Positions 7,883 through 16,542 of a stretch of DNA of 54,815 nucleotides are shown here, piece by piece. Each line of letters starts with the position of its first letter. The stretch's first letter is position 1. The notes under the pieces are model-generated. The model did no database searches and was not told the origin of the DNA. It worked only from the letters and a program-made list of their open reading frames with translations. Source of the stretch: a bacterium (GTDB taxonomy: Bacteria; Hydrothermota; UBA3073; JACQXS01; JAQTXJ01); contig JAQTXJ010000001.1 of NCBI GenBank assembly GCA_028688815.1, forward strand, positions 84,587 through 139,401, read 5' to 3'. The translations under genes were made by a program, and so were the position numbers.

Positions 7883-8145
7883 GTAAGGCATATTAAAAAC
7901 AATTAGAGCACACGTCTACATAAGAAAAAGATCTATCCCGGACAGATAAAAGATATTGAAGTTTACACAAGAATATAAATTAAATTTCTTCAAAAGATAA
8001 GTATTCATAATAGAAAAAGTGCAAAAGAACAATTATTAAAATAATTAATCTTTTGTTTTTTTCGAAACAATGTTTCTATTTCACGCAAGATAAATAATTA
8101 TCTAGTTACTATTCATTGTATATTTATTGTTATGTTAATTATGTA

Positions 8146-8174
8146 TTGACAAAAATTTGTTAAAAATATATTAA
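8146..8174 (+). promoter_or_regulatory. Promoter for the eight-repeat propeller gene
   Basis: TTGACA (8146-8151), 17-nt spacer, TATTAA (8169-8174). The gene starts about 58 nt later with an AGGAG ribosome binding site. Confidence 0.55.
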
Positions 8175-8231
8175 TTAACATCTTAGAGTAAAAATATTTT
8201 GATAAAGAACAATGATTAACGAGGAGAAAAA

Positions 8232-9614
8232 ATGGGACTGTTTAAAGTGTTTATTTTTATTGAATTTATGTTTTTCATACCTTTGATAGTTTTTGGAAGC
8301 AGCCCTTGGCCAATGTTTTGCCATGATTTACAGCATACGGGGCGCAGTCCATATAATGGGCCTACGGGACCGGTACTAAAATGGAGTTATGCGGCAGGAA
8401 ATTACGTGGAGTCTTCGCCGTCAATAGGTTCAGATGGCACGATATATGTGGGATCGAGCGATCACAAGCTATATGCAATAAATCCTGACGGTTCATTAAA
8501 ATGGAGCTATACGACAGGAAGTACGGTGTTTTCTTCACCTGCAATAGGAGAAGACAGCACTATATACGTGGGGTCAATGGACGGCAAACTATACGCAATA
8601 AATTATGACGGATCATTAAAGTGGAGTCGTGGAACGGGAAGCGGCATCCAGTCTTCGCCTGCGATAGGTTCGGATAGTACTATATATGTGGCTTCAAGCG
8701 GGTTCAGTGTATATGCGCTAAATCCGAACGGAACGGTTAAGTGGAGTTACCCGACTGGAGCCAGCGTGTATTCCTCGCCTGCATTAGGTTCAGATGGCAC
8801 TATATATATAGGTTCGGATGACAGCAAAATATATGCAATAAATCCTGACGGTTCGCTAAAGTGGAGTTATCAAACAGGATACCTTGTGATGTCTTCCCCT
8901 TCAATAGGTTCGAGTGGAACTGTATACATAGGATCAATGGATAAGAAATTATATGCGTTAAACCCGGGAGGCACAATTAAATGGAGTTATGCAACGGGAG
9001 ATTGGGTAGTTTGTTCCCCTACAATAGCTTCAAATGGAACTATATACGTTGGATCAGACGATAAAAAATTATATGCCCTAAACTCAAATGGCACACTTAA
9101 GTGGAGTTTTGTAACGGGGCATTTCGTCAGGGCTTCCCCTGCAATAGGTTTAAACGGCACTATATATGTAGGGTCAACTGATAACAAACTATACGCAATA
9201 GACTCGACCGGTGCGCTAAAGTGGAGTTACACGACAGGTGGCAGTATATATTCTCCACCTACGATAAGTTCGGATGGCACCCTGTATTTTGGGTCAACTG
9301 ATAACAAATTGTATGCACTAAATTCAAACGCCGGCGTGGAAACAAACAATAATAAATGCTTAATTCTAAATACCCAATTAAAGGCAAGCCCGAATCCATT
9401 TATAGAAAACACTTTTATTAGTTCCTCGGAAATCAGAACAAATTTACGAATAACGATTTATAACATAAGCGGAAAATTAGTTGAGACTCGCTCAATGACT
9501 CGTAACTCAATCCGCGGAATATCTATAGGTGAAAAATTAAAACCGGGGATTTACTTTGTTAAAGCAAATGATTCTAAACTGATAAAAATAATTAAAATGC
9601 GGGAAATACAGTAG
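8232..9614 (+). CDS. Secreted PQQ-like beta-propeller protein with Por-type C-terminal sorting domain
   Basis: 460 residues. A signal peptide (about 1-23, ending VFGSS) leads to eight consecutive repeats of exactly 40 residues (50-369), each of the form KWSY..G....SSP.IGSDGTIYVGS.D.KLYA. This is the PQQ-like blade pattern, and eight blades would close one propeller. The C-terminus (about 380-460; ASPNPF, ITIYNISGKLVE, GIYFVKA) is a Por-secretion-type or FlgD-like sorting domain. A secreted or surface protein is expected. Blade motifs alone do not show PQQ binding, and binding target or enzymatic activity is unknown. The ribosome binding site is ACGAGGAG. No terminator was seen after it. Confidence 0.85.
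   Translation: MGLFKVFIFIEFMFFIPLIVFGSSPWPMFCHDLQHTGRSPYNGPTGPVLKWSYAAGNYVESSPSIGSDGTIYVGSSDHKLYAINPDGSLKWSYTTGSTVFSSPAIGEDSTIYVGSMDGKLYAINYDGSLKWSRGTGSGIQSSPAIGSDSTIYVASSGFSVYALNPNGTVKWSYPTGASVYSSPALGSDGTIYIGSDDSKIYAINPDGSLKWSYQTGYLVMSSPSIGSSGTVYIGSMDKKLYALNPGGTIKWSYATGDWVVCSPTIASNGTIYVGSDDKKLYALNSNGTLKWSFVTGHFVRASPAIGLNGTIYVGSTDNKLYAIDSTGALKWSYTTGGSIYSPPTISSDGTLYFGSTDNKLYALNSNAGVETNNNKCLILNTQLKASPNPFIENTFISSSEIRTNLRITIYNISGKLVETRSMTRNSIRGISIGEKLKPGIYFVKANDSKLIKIIKMREIQ
8379..9338 (+). repeat. Eight tandem 120-bp coding repeats
   Basis: Each unit encodes exactly 40 residues beginning KWS, with no length variation across eight copies. DNA-level words such as AAATGGAGTTA and TATGCAATAAA recur at 120-bp spacing. 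Confidence 0.85.
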
Positions 9615-9777
9615 AATTACGTCTTTTACCAAACCTATGGTAAACATATAAACACCGGGGCACGATTCCCTTCTACAAATAATACAATACCCACAAATAA
9701 CAACAGACGGGTATGGCAAGATAAAAACGAAACCTGTTGACAAGACATTATATAGTTGTTAACCTACGAAAAAATCT

Positions 9778-10920
9778 ATGAATACTTTTGACTGCATAAT
9801 AATTGGCGGCGGGATATTGGGTTGCGCATTGACTTACGAGCTTGGGAAACGGGGAAAAAAAGTATTATTAATCGAAAAAGATTATCCCGGTGCTGGTTCA
9901 ACCGGAAGGTGTATCGGTGGGATACGACAACAGTTTTCAACTCCCGGGAGCATAAAAATAATGATGAGAAGTGTAGAAATATTTAAAGAAATGCATGAGG
10001 TTTCCACCAAAGACGGATATACTTCCGGCATAGATTGGCATCAAGGAGGGTATTTGTTTTTAGCCTGTTCAGAAAAAGAAAAGTCTCAATACCTTAGCAT
10101 AATAAAAACACAACAGGAATGTGGACTGCCCGTTAAATACATTGAAAAAGAAGAAGCATTGAAAATCGTACCTTCATTGAACGAGTTTGATTTTATCGGG
10201 GGAGCGTATTGCAATACGGATGGCCAGGCAAACCCTTTTCAGGTATTAAAGTTTTATCTTGATGGAATAGAAAAAAATGGAGGAACGGTTCTATCAAACA
10301 CAAAAGTAGTAAAAATTAACACCAATAACAATATTATAGATTCCGTTATTACAAATACCGGAGATAAATTTGCAGCGCCAATAATTATTAATACTGCGGG
10401 TCCATGGGCAAAAGAAATCGCACAACTTGTGGGCATAGAATTACCGATAGAAGCAGAAAGGCACGAGGCATTAATTACGGAGCCGACTAAAAAATTGTTT
10501 GAGCCAATGATAGTTTGTTATTCCCCAAGTTGTTATTTCCAGCAATTTAATCACACAGGACAGATTATAGGATGTTACACTCCGGAAGACCCCGCAAAGG
10601 GATTTGAAAGAAATTCGTCTTCAGAGTTTTTACCGGAATTTTCAAATCGGATATTAAAATTAATTCCTGCTTTAAAAGATTTAAAAGTCGTTCGCAGTTG
10701 GGCAGGCTGGTATGAAATAACACCGGATGGAAGCCCTATCATAGGAGAAACCGAAATAAAAGGCTTCTGGGTTGTAGCAGGAGGATGCGGACACGGATTT
10801 ATGTTTGGACCTGCAATTGGAGAATGTGTAGCAAAACTTATTTGCAAAGAGGACTCAGAAATTTCATTAGACGAATTTTCAATTAACCGGAAGTTTAAAA
10901 GTAAAGAAGCAATGAAGTAG
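9778..10920 (+). CDS. FAD-dependent amine oxidoreductase (DAO family, sarcosine oxidase beta-like)
   Basis: 380 residues. The N-terminal FAD-binding motif is IIGGGILGCALTYELGKRG followed by LIEKD. The segment GSTGRCIGGIRQQFS is typical of sarcosine oxidase beta/D-amino acid dehydrogenase proteins. The C-terminal GWYEITPDGSPIIGE and VVAGGCGHGFMFGPAIGE complete the flavin site. It should oxidise a secondary amine or amino acid; the exact substrate is unknown. It is followed within 5 nt by the IF-2B-like gene and then hutI, so amino-acid catabolism is likely. There is no clear ribosome binding site before the ATG. TTGACA at 9737 may be part of its promoter. Confidence 0.85.
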   Translation: MNTFDCIIIGGGILGCALTYELGKRGKKVLLIEKDYPGAGSTGRCIGGIRQQFSTPGSIKIMMRSVEIFKEMHEVSTKDGYTSGIDWHQGGYLFLACSEKEKSQYLSIIKTQQECGLPVKYIEKEEALKIVPSLNEFDFIGGAYCNTDGQANPFQVLKFYLDGIEKNGGTVLSNTKVVKINTNNNIIDSVITNTGDKFAAPIIINTAGPWAKEIAQLVGIELPIEAERHEALITEPTKKLFEPMIVCYSPSCYFQQFNHTGQIIGCYTPEDPAKGFERNSSSEFLPEFSNRILKLIPALKDLKVVRSWAGWYEITPDGSPIIGETEIKGFWVVAGGCGHGFMFGPAIGECVAKLICKEDSEISLDEFSINRKFKSKEAMK

Positions 10921-10925
10921 AAATT

Positions 10926-11732
10926 ATGACAACTGTTTTAAAAAGCTTCTCCGACAGCAATCAAGTAATAGGAAAAATAAAAGACGACAATGCTTCCGGT
11001 GCCAATGACTTGGAAGAGCTTGCTCGTAAAGCTATATTGAGTTTTATTTCAAAACCATATTCAAAAAAAACTCTATTAATTTTTCTCAAAAAACTTAAGT
11101 CGGCAAAACCTGAAATGGCACCAATTATGAATACTGTTAATGAAGTCATAAAGATTATTAAAAATTCAAAGAATGTTAAAATTAGAAATGAAAAAATAAA
11201 AAAAATGATTAGTACATCCGACATTGATTGGAACGCGCTTTTAAAAAATGCATCAAGAGTAATGAAAGGAAAAAACGTCGTATTAACCTATAGTTATAGC
11301 AGCACAGTAATTGAAGTTTTAATCCGCCTACGGCGGACAGGCCGCATAATTTTTGTGCCGGAATCAAGACCTGTTAATGAAGGTAGAAATACGGCAATAA
11401 AGTTAAAAAAAGCGGGTTTGAAAATAAAATTTATAACGGATGCGGGAATTTCCAAATTCATAAAAGATGTTGATGTTGTATTGTTAGGAGCAGATAGTTT
11501 TTCAAGGGAGTCTGTAATAAATAAAATCGGAACACTTGCAATAGCCTTGCTTGCAAGAGAATACAAAATTCCGTGTTATGTAATATGCGGGAAAAATAAA
11601 TTTTCAAATATTTCACTAAACGAAACTGCCAAAAATCCAAAAGAAATATGGGATATTAAAGGAATAGAAGTTAAGAATTTTTATTTTGAAAAAATTCCGG
11701 TTAAATATTTTACCGGAATAATTACGGACTAA
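10926..11732 (+). CDS. IF-2B (eIF2B alpha/beta/delta)-like sugar-phosphate isomerase family protein
   Basis: 268 residues. The C-terminal Rossmann part shows ESRP (146-149), VVLLGAD (184-190) and VINKIGT (197-203), the signature of the MtnA/ribose-1,5-bisphosphate isomerase/eIF2B superfamily. The N-terminal helical part is divergent. Relatives isomerise aldose phosphates, but the present substrate is unknown. It lies between an amine oxidoreductase and hutI in an apparent operon. A perfect TCCGCC-TAC-GGCGGA palindrome lies in frame at residues 133-137 (IRLRR), just before the conserved ESRP strand. That base composition contrasts with the AT-rich neighbourhood. Confidence 0.8.
   Translation: MTTVLKSFSDSNQVIGKIKDDNASGANDLEELARKAILSFISKPYSKKTLLIFLKKLKSAKPEMAPIMNTVNEVIKIIKNSKNVKIRNEKIKKMISTSDIDWNALLKNASRVMKGKNVVLTYSYSSTVIEVLIRLRRTGRIIFVPESRPVNEGRNTAIKLKKAGLKIKFITDAGISKFIKDVDVVLLGADSFSRESVINKIGTLAIALLAREYKIPCYVICGKNKFSNISLNETAKNPKEIWDIKGIEVKNFYFEKIPVKYFTGIITD
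11323..11337. repeat. 6-3-6 palindrome inside a coding region
   Basis: TCCGCC-TAC-GGCGGA, the same design as intergenic elements at 33942 and 33960. It is followed by a GC-rich CAGGCCGC tail. Confidence 0.75.
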
Positions 11733-11747
11733 AAAATAGGAGTTAAA

Positions 11748-12947
11748 ATGGAAGATTTGACAATCGTAAACGCAAAAGAAGTAGTAACTTTAAGCGGCCA
11801 CAAAAAACCTGCAGTTGGTAAGAAAATAGAGGAATTAAACATTCTTAAAAATGTAAGCATTTCAGTTAAAAATGGAAAAATATCAAATATCGGGAAACCT
11901 TTGAAAGCAAAAAAAACAATAGATGCAAAAGGAAAAATTGTTATCCCCGGGTTTGTAGATTCACATACTCATCTTGTATTTGGCGGGAACAGGGCTATGG
12001 AATTTGAACAAAGACTAAACGGGAAATCGTATAAAGAAATAGCCGCAGCGGGCGGGGGAATATTTAATACCGTTGGAATGACCAGAAATGCAAGCGAAAA
12101 AGATTTATTTGAAACCGGGATAAAAAGATTGGATTATGCATTAAAATGGGGAACAACAACAATTGAAATCAAGTCGGGATACGGATTGAATTATAAAGAA
12201 GAAATGAAAATACTGAGAGTGATTAAAAAACTATCTCAAAAACATTCCGTTAAAATCGTTTCGACTTTTTTGGGAGCGCACGAGATACCAAGAGATAAAG
12301 ACAGGAACAAATATATAGATGAATTGATAAAAATGATGCCTGAAGTAAAAGATTACGCAAAGTTTTGCGATGTATTTTGTGAAAAAGGGGTATTTACAAA
12401 AGAGGAATCCAAAAAGATTCTTACCGCTGCAAAAAAGACAGGTTTTGGTTTAAAAATTCATGCTGATGAATTGTCTTCCTGCGGTGGGAGTGAGATTGCA
12501 GGAGAACTGGGTGCAGTTTCGGCAGACCACATAGTTTATCCAAGCAATAAAGGGCTTGAGTTAATGAAAAAAAAAGGCGTGATTGCAACATTATTGCCGG
12601 GAGCTTGTTTGTATCTTGAACACAGGACACCTGCAAAAAAGTTTATTGATATGGAAATTCCGATTGCACTAGGAAGCGATTTCAATCCCGGCAGTTCGCC
12701 AGTGTTAGCAATGCCGATAATTATGTCCCTGTCATGTATATTGTTAAAACTGACACCTGTCCAGGCATTGGTTGCAGGAACGATAAATTCCGCTTATGCG
12801 TTGGGAATTGGAGATAAACTCGGAAGCATTGAAGTTGGAAAGACAGCAGATATGCTATTGCTTAACGTTGATTCGTGGCAGGAAATACCTTATTGGTTTG
12901 GCTTTAATCCAGTTGATCGGATTGTGAAGGAAGGAAAAGAGATATAA
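11748..12947 (+). CDS. hutI: Imidazolonepropionase
   Basis: 399 residues, normal for HutI. Amidohydrolase features are all present: GFVDSHTHLVFGG with metal-binding H73 and H75, then EFEQRLNGKSYKEIAAAGGGI, IKSGYGLN, FLGAHEIP, KIHADELSS and the metal Asp in GSDFNPGSSP. It hydrolyses 4-imidazolone-5-propanoate to N-formimino-glutamate, the third step of histidine degradation. Neither hutH nor hutU is in the window. The ribosome binding site (ATAGGAGTT) is good, and the gene ends the operon before a strong terminator. The product would lead towards glutamate, matching the GDH gene further left. Confidence 0.95.
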   Translation: MEDLTIVNAKEVVTLSGHKKPAVGKKIEELNILKNVSISVKNGKISNIGKPLKAKKTIDAKGKIVIPGFVDSHTHLVFGGNRAMEFEQRLNGKSYKEIAAAGGGIFNTVGMTRNASEKDLFETGIKRLDYALKWGTTTIEIKSGYGLNYKEEMKILRVIKKLSQKHSVKIVSTFLGAHEIPRDKDRNKYIDELIKMMPEVKDYAKFCDVFCEKGVFTKEESKKILTAAKKTGFGLKIHADELSSCGGSEIAGELGAVSADHIVYPSNKGLELMKKKGVIATLLPGACLYLEHRTPAKKFIDMEIPIALGSDFNPGSSPVLAMPIIMSLSCILLKLTPVQALVAGTINSAYALGIGDKLGSIEVGKTADMLLLNVDSWQEIPYWFGFNPVDRIVKEGKEI

Positions 12948-12984
12948 AAACTAGAATATTAAAAAATACGAACAATCTAACTAA

Positions 12985-13018
12985 AGCCCTCTGGAGATTT
13001 TCAGAGGGCTTTTTTATT
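12985..13018 (+). terminator. Terminator after hutI
   Basis: AGCCCTCTG / CAGAGGGCT stem with GAGATTTT loop and a T-rich tail (TTTTTATT). An almost identical copy is at 15900. Confidence 0.92.
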
Positions 13019-13054
13019 ACGCAAACATTCCTATACTATTATGAAAAAAAGTGA

Positions 13055-13085
13055 TTGACAAAAAATAGAATTCAATACATATAAT
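13055..13085 (+). promoter_or_regulatory. Putative promoter of the kelch-repeat gene
   Basis: TTGACA (13055-13060) and TATAAT (13080-13085), both perfect hexamers, with a 19-nt spacer. Confidence 0.5.
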
Positions 13086-13155
13086 ATATAATTGTAGGTT
13101 TAATATTACTAACTATTTATAAGGCAATGAAGTAAATTTAGTAAAAGGGGGACGA

Positions 13156-15879
13156 ATGTATAAGAAGATAAGTTTTGTTTTAATGTTTTTGTTGTGCGGA
13201 ATAGCAAGTGGACACGAATGGAGCGAGACGGGAAGCATGGTAAATATACGAAAAGCTCATAATATTGCATTACTCACAGACGGAAGGATAATAGTATTAG
13301 GAGGATATACTCCTGCAGATGACAATTATGAAATTTTTAATCCTTCTACCGGAACATGGGATGCCCCAAAGGCATTACCTAAATCCAGCCCCGGTGGACA
13401 TGATATGGGACTTTTGCTTTATGATGGCAGGGTATTATATACTACCACTTCAGGCTGGTGGCATTACAGACCAAGAACTAACGACTGGGATACAATAACG
13501 GATTATGGTTGGACAAATACTCACTGTTATACTTTACTTTATGATGGGGATGTGCTTGGTTTTTATAACCCTCCTCAAACTATGCTTTATGATTATGCTA
13601 CTGAAGCAAAAACCGCATTGCCAAATTGTGGAATAAATCACAAAAATGCCACGCAAACACTGCTTCCATCGGGGGATGTATTATTATGTGGACAGGGTTT
13701 AGCAGGTTCGGGATTAAGATGTGATCGTTATAACCATACAACACAAACATGGACACAAGTAGCAAATATGAATGCATCGCGATATAAAAATACGGGTGTT
13801 CTACTTCCGCCTGAATATGGAACAAAAGTATTAATGCTGGGTGGGGCGACAGAACAATCCGAACTTTATGACTGGCAAGCAAACACATGGACTTACACTT
13901 CGGGGACAGGTCTAAACTGGCCCAAAAGAGATGTAGCAACTTTAGCATTATTGCCTGAAGGTAAAGTTTTGGCAATAGGTGGAGAAGGTTTTACCGTAGG
14001 CTATTATTGCGAACTTTATGATCCTGCCACTCAATCATGGAGCATTACCGATACTATGAAATATTACAGACAACATAACTCATCAGCAATTTTACCGTCG
14101 GGCAAAGTTATTACCATTGGTTCGTTTGATGACCCTGTAGGAGGTATTATTCCGGAAGTATACGATCCAACAAACGGTTATTGGCAATCAATTAGCACGC
14201 TTAGCACTGCAAGATGTTATGCAGCCATATCAATGTTGCCGATATTACATACGACTAATTGTTCGACAAACGTTCTTATAATAGGTGGAGAAAATGGATC
14301 AGGAGCATTAAGTTCCTGTGAATTATACAATTACAGTAGTCTTAATAGCGTTTCCTCCACGGGATCACTCAATACTGCAAGAACTCATCATACGGCAAAC
14401 TTGCTTGCTCCCGCATTGCAACAAGTCCTTGTTGCAGGTGGAAGAAATGGAGGGGGAGCAATCAGCACTTGCGAAATTTATAGTATGACAACAGGAACAT
14501 GGGCTTACACTACAGGTGCAATGAGTGCTGCAAGATTTGACCACAGCGCAACATTATTGGGAGACGGTAGAGTATTAGTAACGGGAGGAGAAGGAGCAAG
14601 TTATTTAAACAGTTGTGAAGTGTATAATACCGGAACCGGGACGTGGTCATCAGCAGGAACAATGACAACGGCGAGAGCAAGACATAGCGCAGTGTTATTA
14701 CTAAATGGAAATATAATGGTAATCGGCGGAGAAACATCTGCAGGGAATCCGACGGCTACCTGTGAAATCTGGAATGGGACTAATTGGACAACAGTTACGG
14801 CAGCATCAATGTCAACTGCACGAAGTTTAAATACCGCAACATTATTACAATCAGGAAAAGTGCTTGTAGCGGGAGGAATGGGAGCAGGAGGAACGGCATT
14901 AAACAGTTGTGAAATATATGATCCGACGACAAATACATGGACAGCGGAAACTCCTTTATCCGTAGCTCGTTATGCACACAATACAAGCATATTATATTCA
15001 GGGTTGATATTAGTATCGGGCGGAACTAATGGGACGAGTTATTTCAACTCCTGTGAAATATGGGATCCTGCAGTATGCAGTCCTACAACAGGATTACACG
15101 CGTGGAAGGCAGTCCCCGGAACACTTGCCAATACAAAAGCGTATCAGGCATCCGTTCTTATACCAATAGATAAGCCATATATACTTTCGATCGGTGGGAA
15201 AAATGCAGGCTATTTGGATGCCATAGAAAGATTTGACATAGGATTAGGGTATTTACCAGCATGGCAATCGAGAATAACAAATTATCCCGCGGTAACGGCA
15301 ATTAGTGACTCAATGAATATAACCGGTTCATTATTCAGAGGTATATCCCAGGCAGACGGAGGCAATCACTGTCACGTCGCATCAAACGACCATCCGATCA
15401 TATCGTTAGTCCGAGTAGGCGGAGGAAACTGGCAAGGCAATGGAGGCGGAGAAATATTAACTATGCCAATGAGTTCAAGCTGGGATACAATGCATACAAA
15501 AGTACACCCGGCAATTGCAAGTACACAGGGGTATTATAGGTTATGGTCAATAGTAAATGGGATACCTTGCAAATGGTATGCAGTTTGTCCACAGGGGATA
15601 GAAGACGGAAAAACTTACACCTCGACAGCAATAAAGACATATCCGAATCCTATGATTAAAGAAATAAACTTTACTCTTAATAATAAAGTATCTAACATAA
15701 GTGTAGCTATTTATGATTTAAGCGGAAGAACTGTAAAGACTTTAACCGGAAAGGGAATGAATACATTAGTATGGGATGGGAAAGATACAAACGGAGAGAA
15801 AGTAAGCGCCGGAATGTATTTTTATAATGTGCGCGGAGACGGCATTGAGCAAAAAGGCAAATTCGTAATGTTAAAATAG
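13156..15879 (+). CDS. Secreted kelch-repeat / galactose-oxidase-like protein with FlgD-type C-terminal domain
   Basis: 907 residues. The signal peptide (MYKKISFVLMFLLCGIASG) is followed by more than ten kelch-type repeats of the form ..TLL.DGRVLVTGGEG....NSCEVYN..TGTW. A following domain (about 715-815; SQADGGNHCHVASNDHPIISL) resembles the Ig-like domain that ends galactose oxidase-type propellers. The end (YPNPMIKEINFTL, VAIYDLSGRTVKTL, DGKDTNGEKVSAGMYFY) is a FlgD-like/Por sorting domain. A catalytic copper site was not established. It is probably a surface or secreted carbohydrate-related or adhesive protein. The ribosome binding site is AAAAGGGGG. The gene is flanked on both sides by near-identical terminators. 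Confidence 0.85.
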   Translation: MYKKISFVLMFLLCGIASGHEWSETGSMVNIRKAHNIALLTDGRIIVLGGYTPADDNYEIFNPSTGTWDAPKALPKSSPGGHDMGLLLYDGRVLYTTTSGWWHYRPRTNDWDTITDYGWTNTHCYTLLYDGDVLGFYNPPQTMLYDYATEAKTALPNCGINHKNATQTLLPSGDVLLCGQGLAGSGLRCDRYNHTTQTWTQVANMNASRYKNTGVLLPPEYGTKVLMLGGATEQSELYDWQANTWTYTSGTGLNWPKRDVATLALLPEGKVLAIGGEGFTVGYYCELYDPATQSWSITDTMKYYRQHNSSAILPSGKVITIGSFDDPVGGIIPEVYDPTNGYWQSISTLSTARCYAAISMLPILHTTNCSTNVLIIGGENGSGALSSCELYNYSSLNSVSSTGSLNTARTHHTANLLAPALQQVLVAGGRNGGGAISTCEIYSMTTGTWAYTTGAMSAARFDHSATLLGDGRVLVTGGEGASYLNSCEVYNTGTGTWSSAGTMTTARARHSAVLLLNGNIMVIGGETSAGNPTATCEIWNGTNWTTVTAASMSTARSLNTATLLQSGKVLVAGGMGAGGTALNSCEIYDPTTNTWTAETPLSVARYAHNTSILYSGLILVSGGTNGTSYFNSCEIWDPAVCSPTTGLHAWKAVPGTLANTKAYQASVLIPIDKPYILSIGGKNAGYLDAIERFDIGLGYLPAWQSRITNYPAVTAISDSMNITGSLFRGISQADGGNHCHVASNDHPIISLVRVGGGNWQGNGGGEILTMPMSSSWDTMHTKVHPAIASTQGYYRLWSIVNGIPCKWYAVCPQGIEDGKTYTSTAIKTYPNPMIKEINFTLNNKVSNISVAIYDLSGRTVKTLTGKGMNTLVWDGKDTNGEKVSAGMYFYNVRGDGIEQKGKFVMLK

Positions 15880-15899
15880 ATTAATAAATACAAATAAAA

Positions 15900-15934
15900 G
15901 AGCCCTCTGGAGATTTTCAGAGGGCTCTTTTATT
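15900..15934 (+). terminator. Terminator after the kelch-repeat gene
   Basis: GAGCCCTCTG / CAGAGGGCTC with loop GAGATTTT and TTTTATT tail. Stem and loop repeat the terminator at 12985, and similarity continues a few bases past the T-run. Confidence 0.92.
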
Positions 15935-16115
15935 ATGCAAATCCTTATAAAACCCTATTCATTGATTCATATTGTTCAAAAGACAAGCCGCTTTAAACAA
16001 CTATTGTATTATATCCAAACTAAAGAGAATGAGAGTTTTTAACTGTTCCTTCTATATTCCAATTTAAAATCAAGTTCTTATTTTATTCATTACCTGATTT
16101 TTTCAAAAAATTCAG

Positions 16116-16142
16116 TTGACATTGAGACTATATTAATATAAG
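16116..16142 (+). promoter_or_regulatory. Possible promoter of the Mrp cluster
   Basis: TTGACA (16116-16121) followed by TATAAG (16137-16142) at a short 15-nt spacing. It sits about 46 nt before mnhC, which has an AGGAG site. Confidence 0.35.
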
Positions 16143-16188
16143 CATAAAGATAATTAATTGCTTGAATATTTAGCAGGAGAAATTTTTT

Positions 16189-16527
16189 ATGTTACCTTAT
16201 GTTTTTTGTATTATTCTTGTCGGGATTGGTTTATATACTGTATTGACCAAGAAGAACCTTTTAAAGATTGCCATTGGCTTCTGTTTGGTAGAATACGGAG
16301 TTAATTTGTTTATTGTAATGGTTGGTTATCGCTGGAACGGATTGCCACCTATAATGCTTACTCCGGACGATAAAACCCTATTTGTTGATCCGATTCCACA
16401 GGCACTTGTTCTTACTGCAATAGTAATTGGTCTTGCCACAACAGCAGTGCTTCTTGCAATAGTGGTCCGTGTATATAAAAGGTATGGGACTTTAGACTTA
16501 ACAGAACTAAAAAGATTAAAAGGTTAA
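16189..16527 (+). CDS. mnhC: Mrp Na+/H+ antiporter subunit C (NuoK-like)
   Basis: 112 residues with three hydrophobic helices (about 2-20, 27-47 and 75-98), the layout of MnhC/MrpC and NuoK. DPIPQALVLTAIVIGLATTAVLLAIVVR is the hallmark third helix of MnhC. The ribosome binding site AGGAG precedes ATG. It opens the antiporter cluster, with mnhD 15 nt downstream. In the complex it forms part of the membrane ion-translocating module. No mnhA or mnhB precedes it, which is unusual for Mrp operons. Confidence 0.92.
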   Translation: MLPYVFCIILVGIGLYTVLTKKNLLKIAIGFCLVEYGVNLFIVMVGYRWNGLPPIMLTPDDKTLFVDPIPQALVLTAIVIGLATTAVLLAIVVRVYKRYGTLDLTELKRLKG

Positions 16528-16542
16528 TTTTTTTGAAAATAA

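Larger units (their letters stand above)
7821..8231 (+). other. Intergenic region with terminator and promoter only
   Basis: Apart from the terminator at 7847 and the promoter at 8146, this AT-rich stretch shows no convincing ORF or strong RNA fold. One further ATTCATTGTA word is present near 8110. Confidence 0.55.
15880..16188 (+). other. Intergenic region before the Mrp cluster
   Basis: It contains the kelch-gene terminator, a possible promoter for mnhC, and otherwise AT-rich sequence with no supported ORF. Confidence 0.55.

Noticed and set aside
8379-9338. Assembly collapse or artificial tandem array
   Set aside because: Units are similar but clearly diverged in sequence and end in a normal C-terminal domain, consistent with a natural propeller.
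13598-13975. 125-codon ORF opposite the kelch gene
   Set aside because: Antisense shadow caused by repeat-biased codons; no start context.
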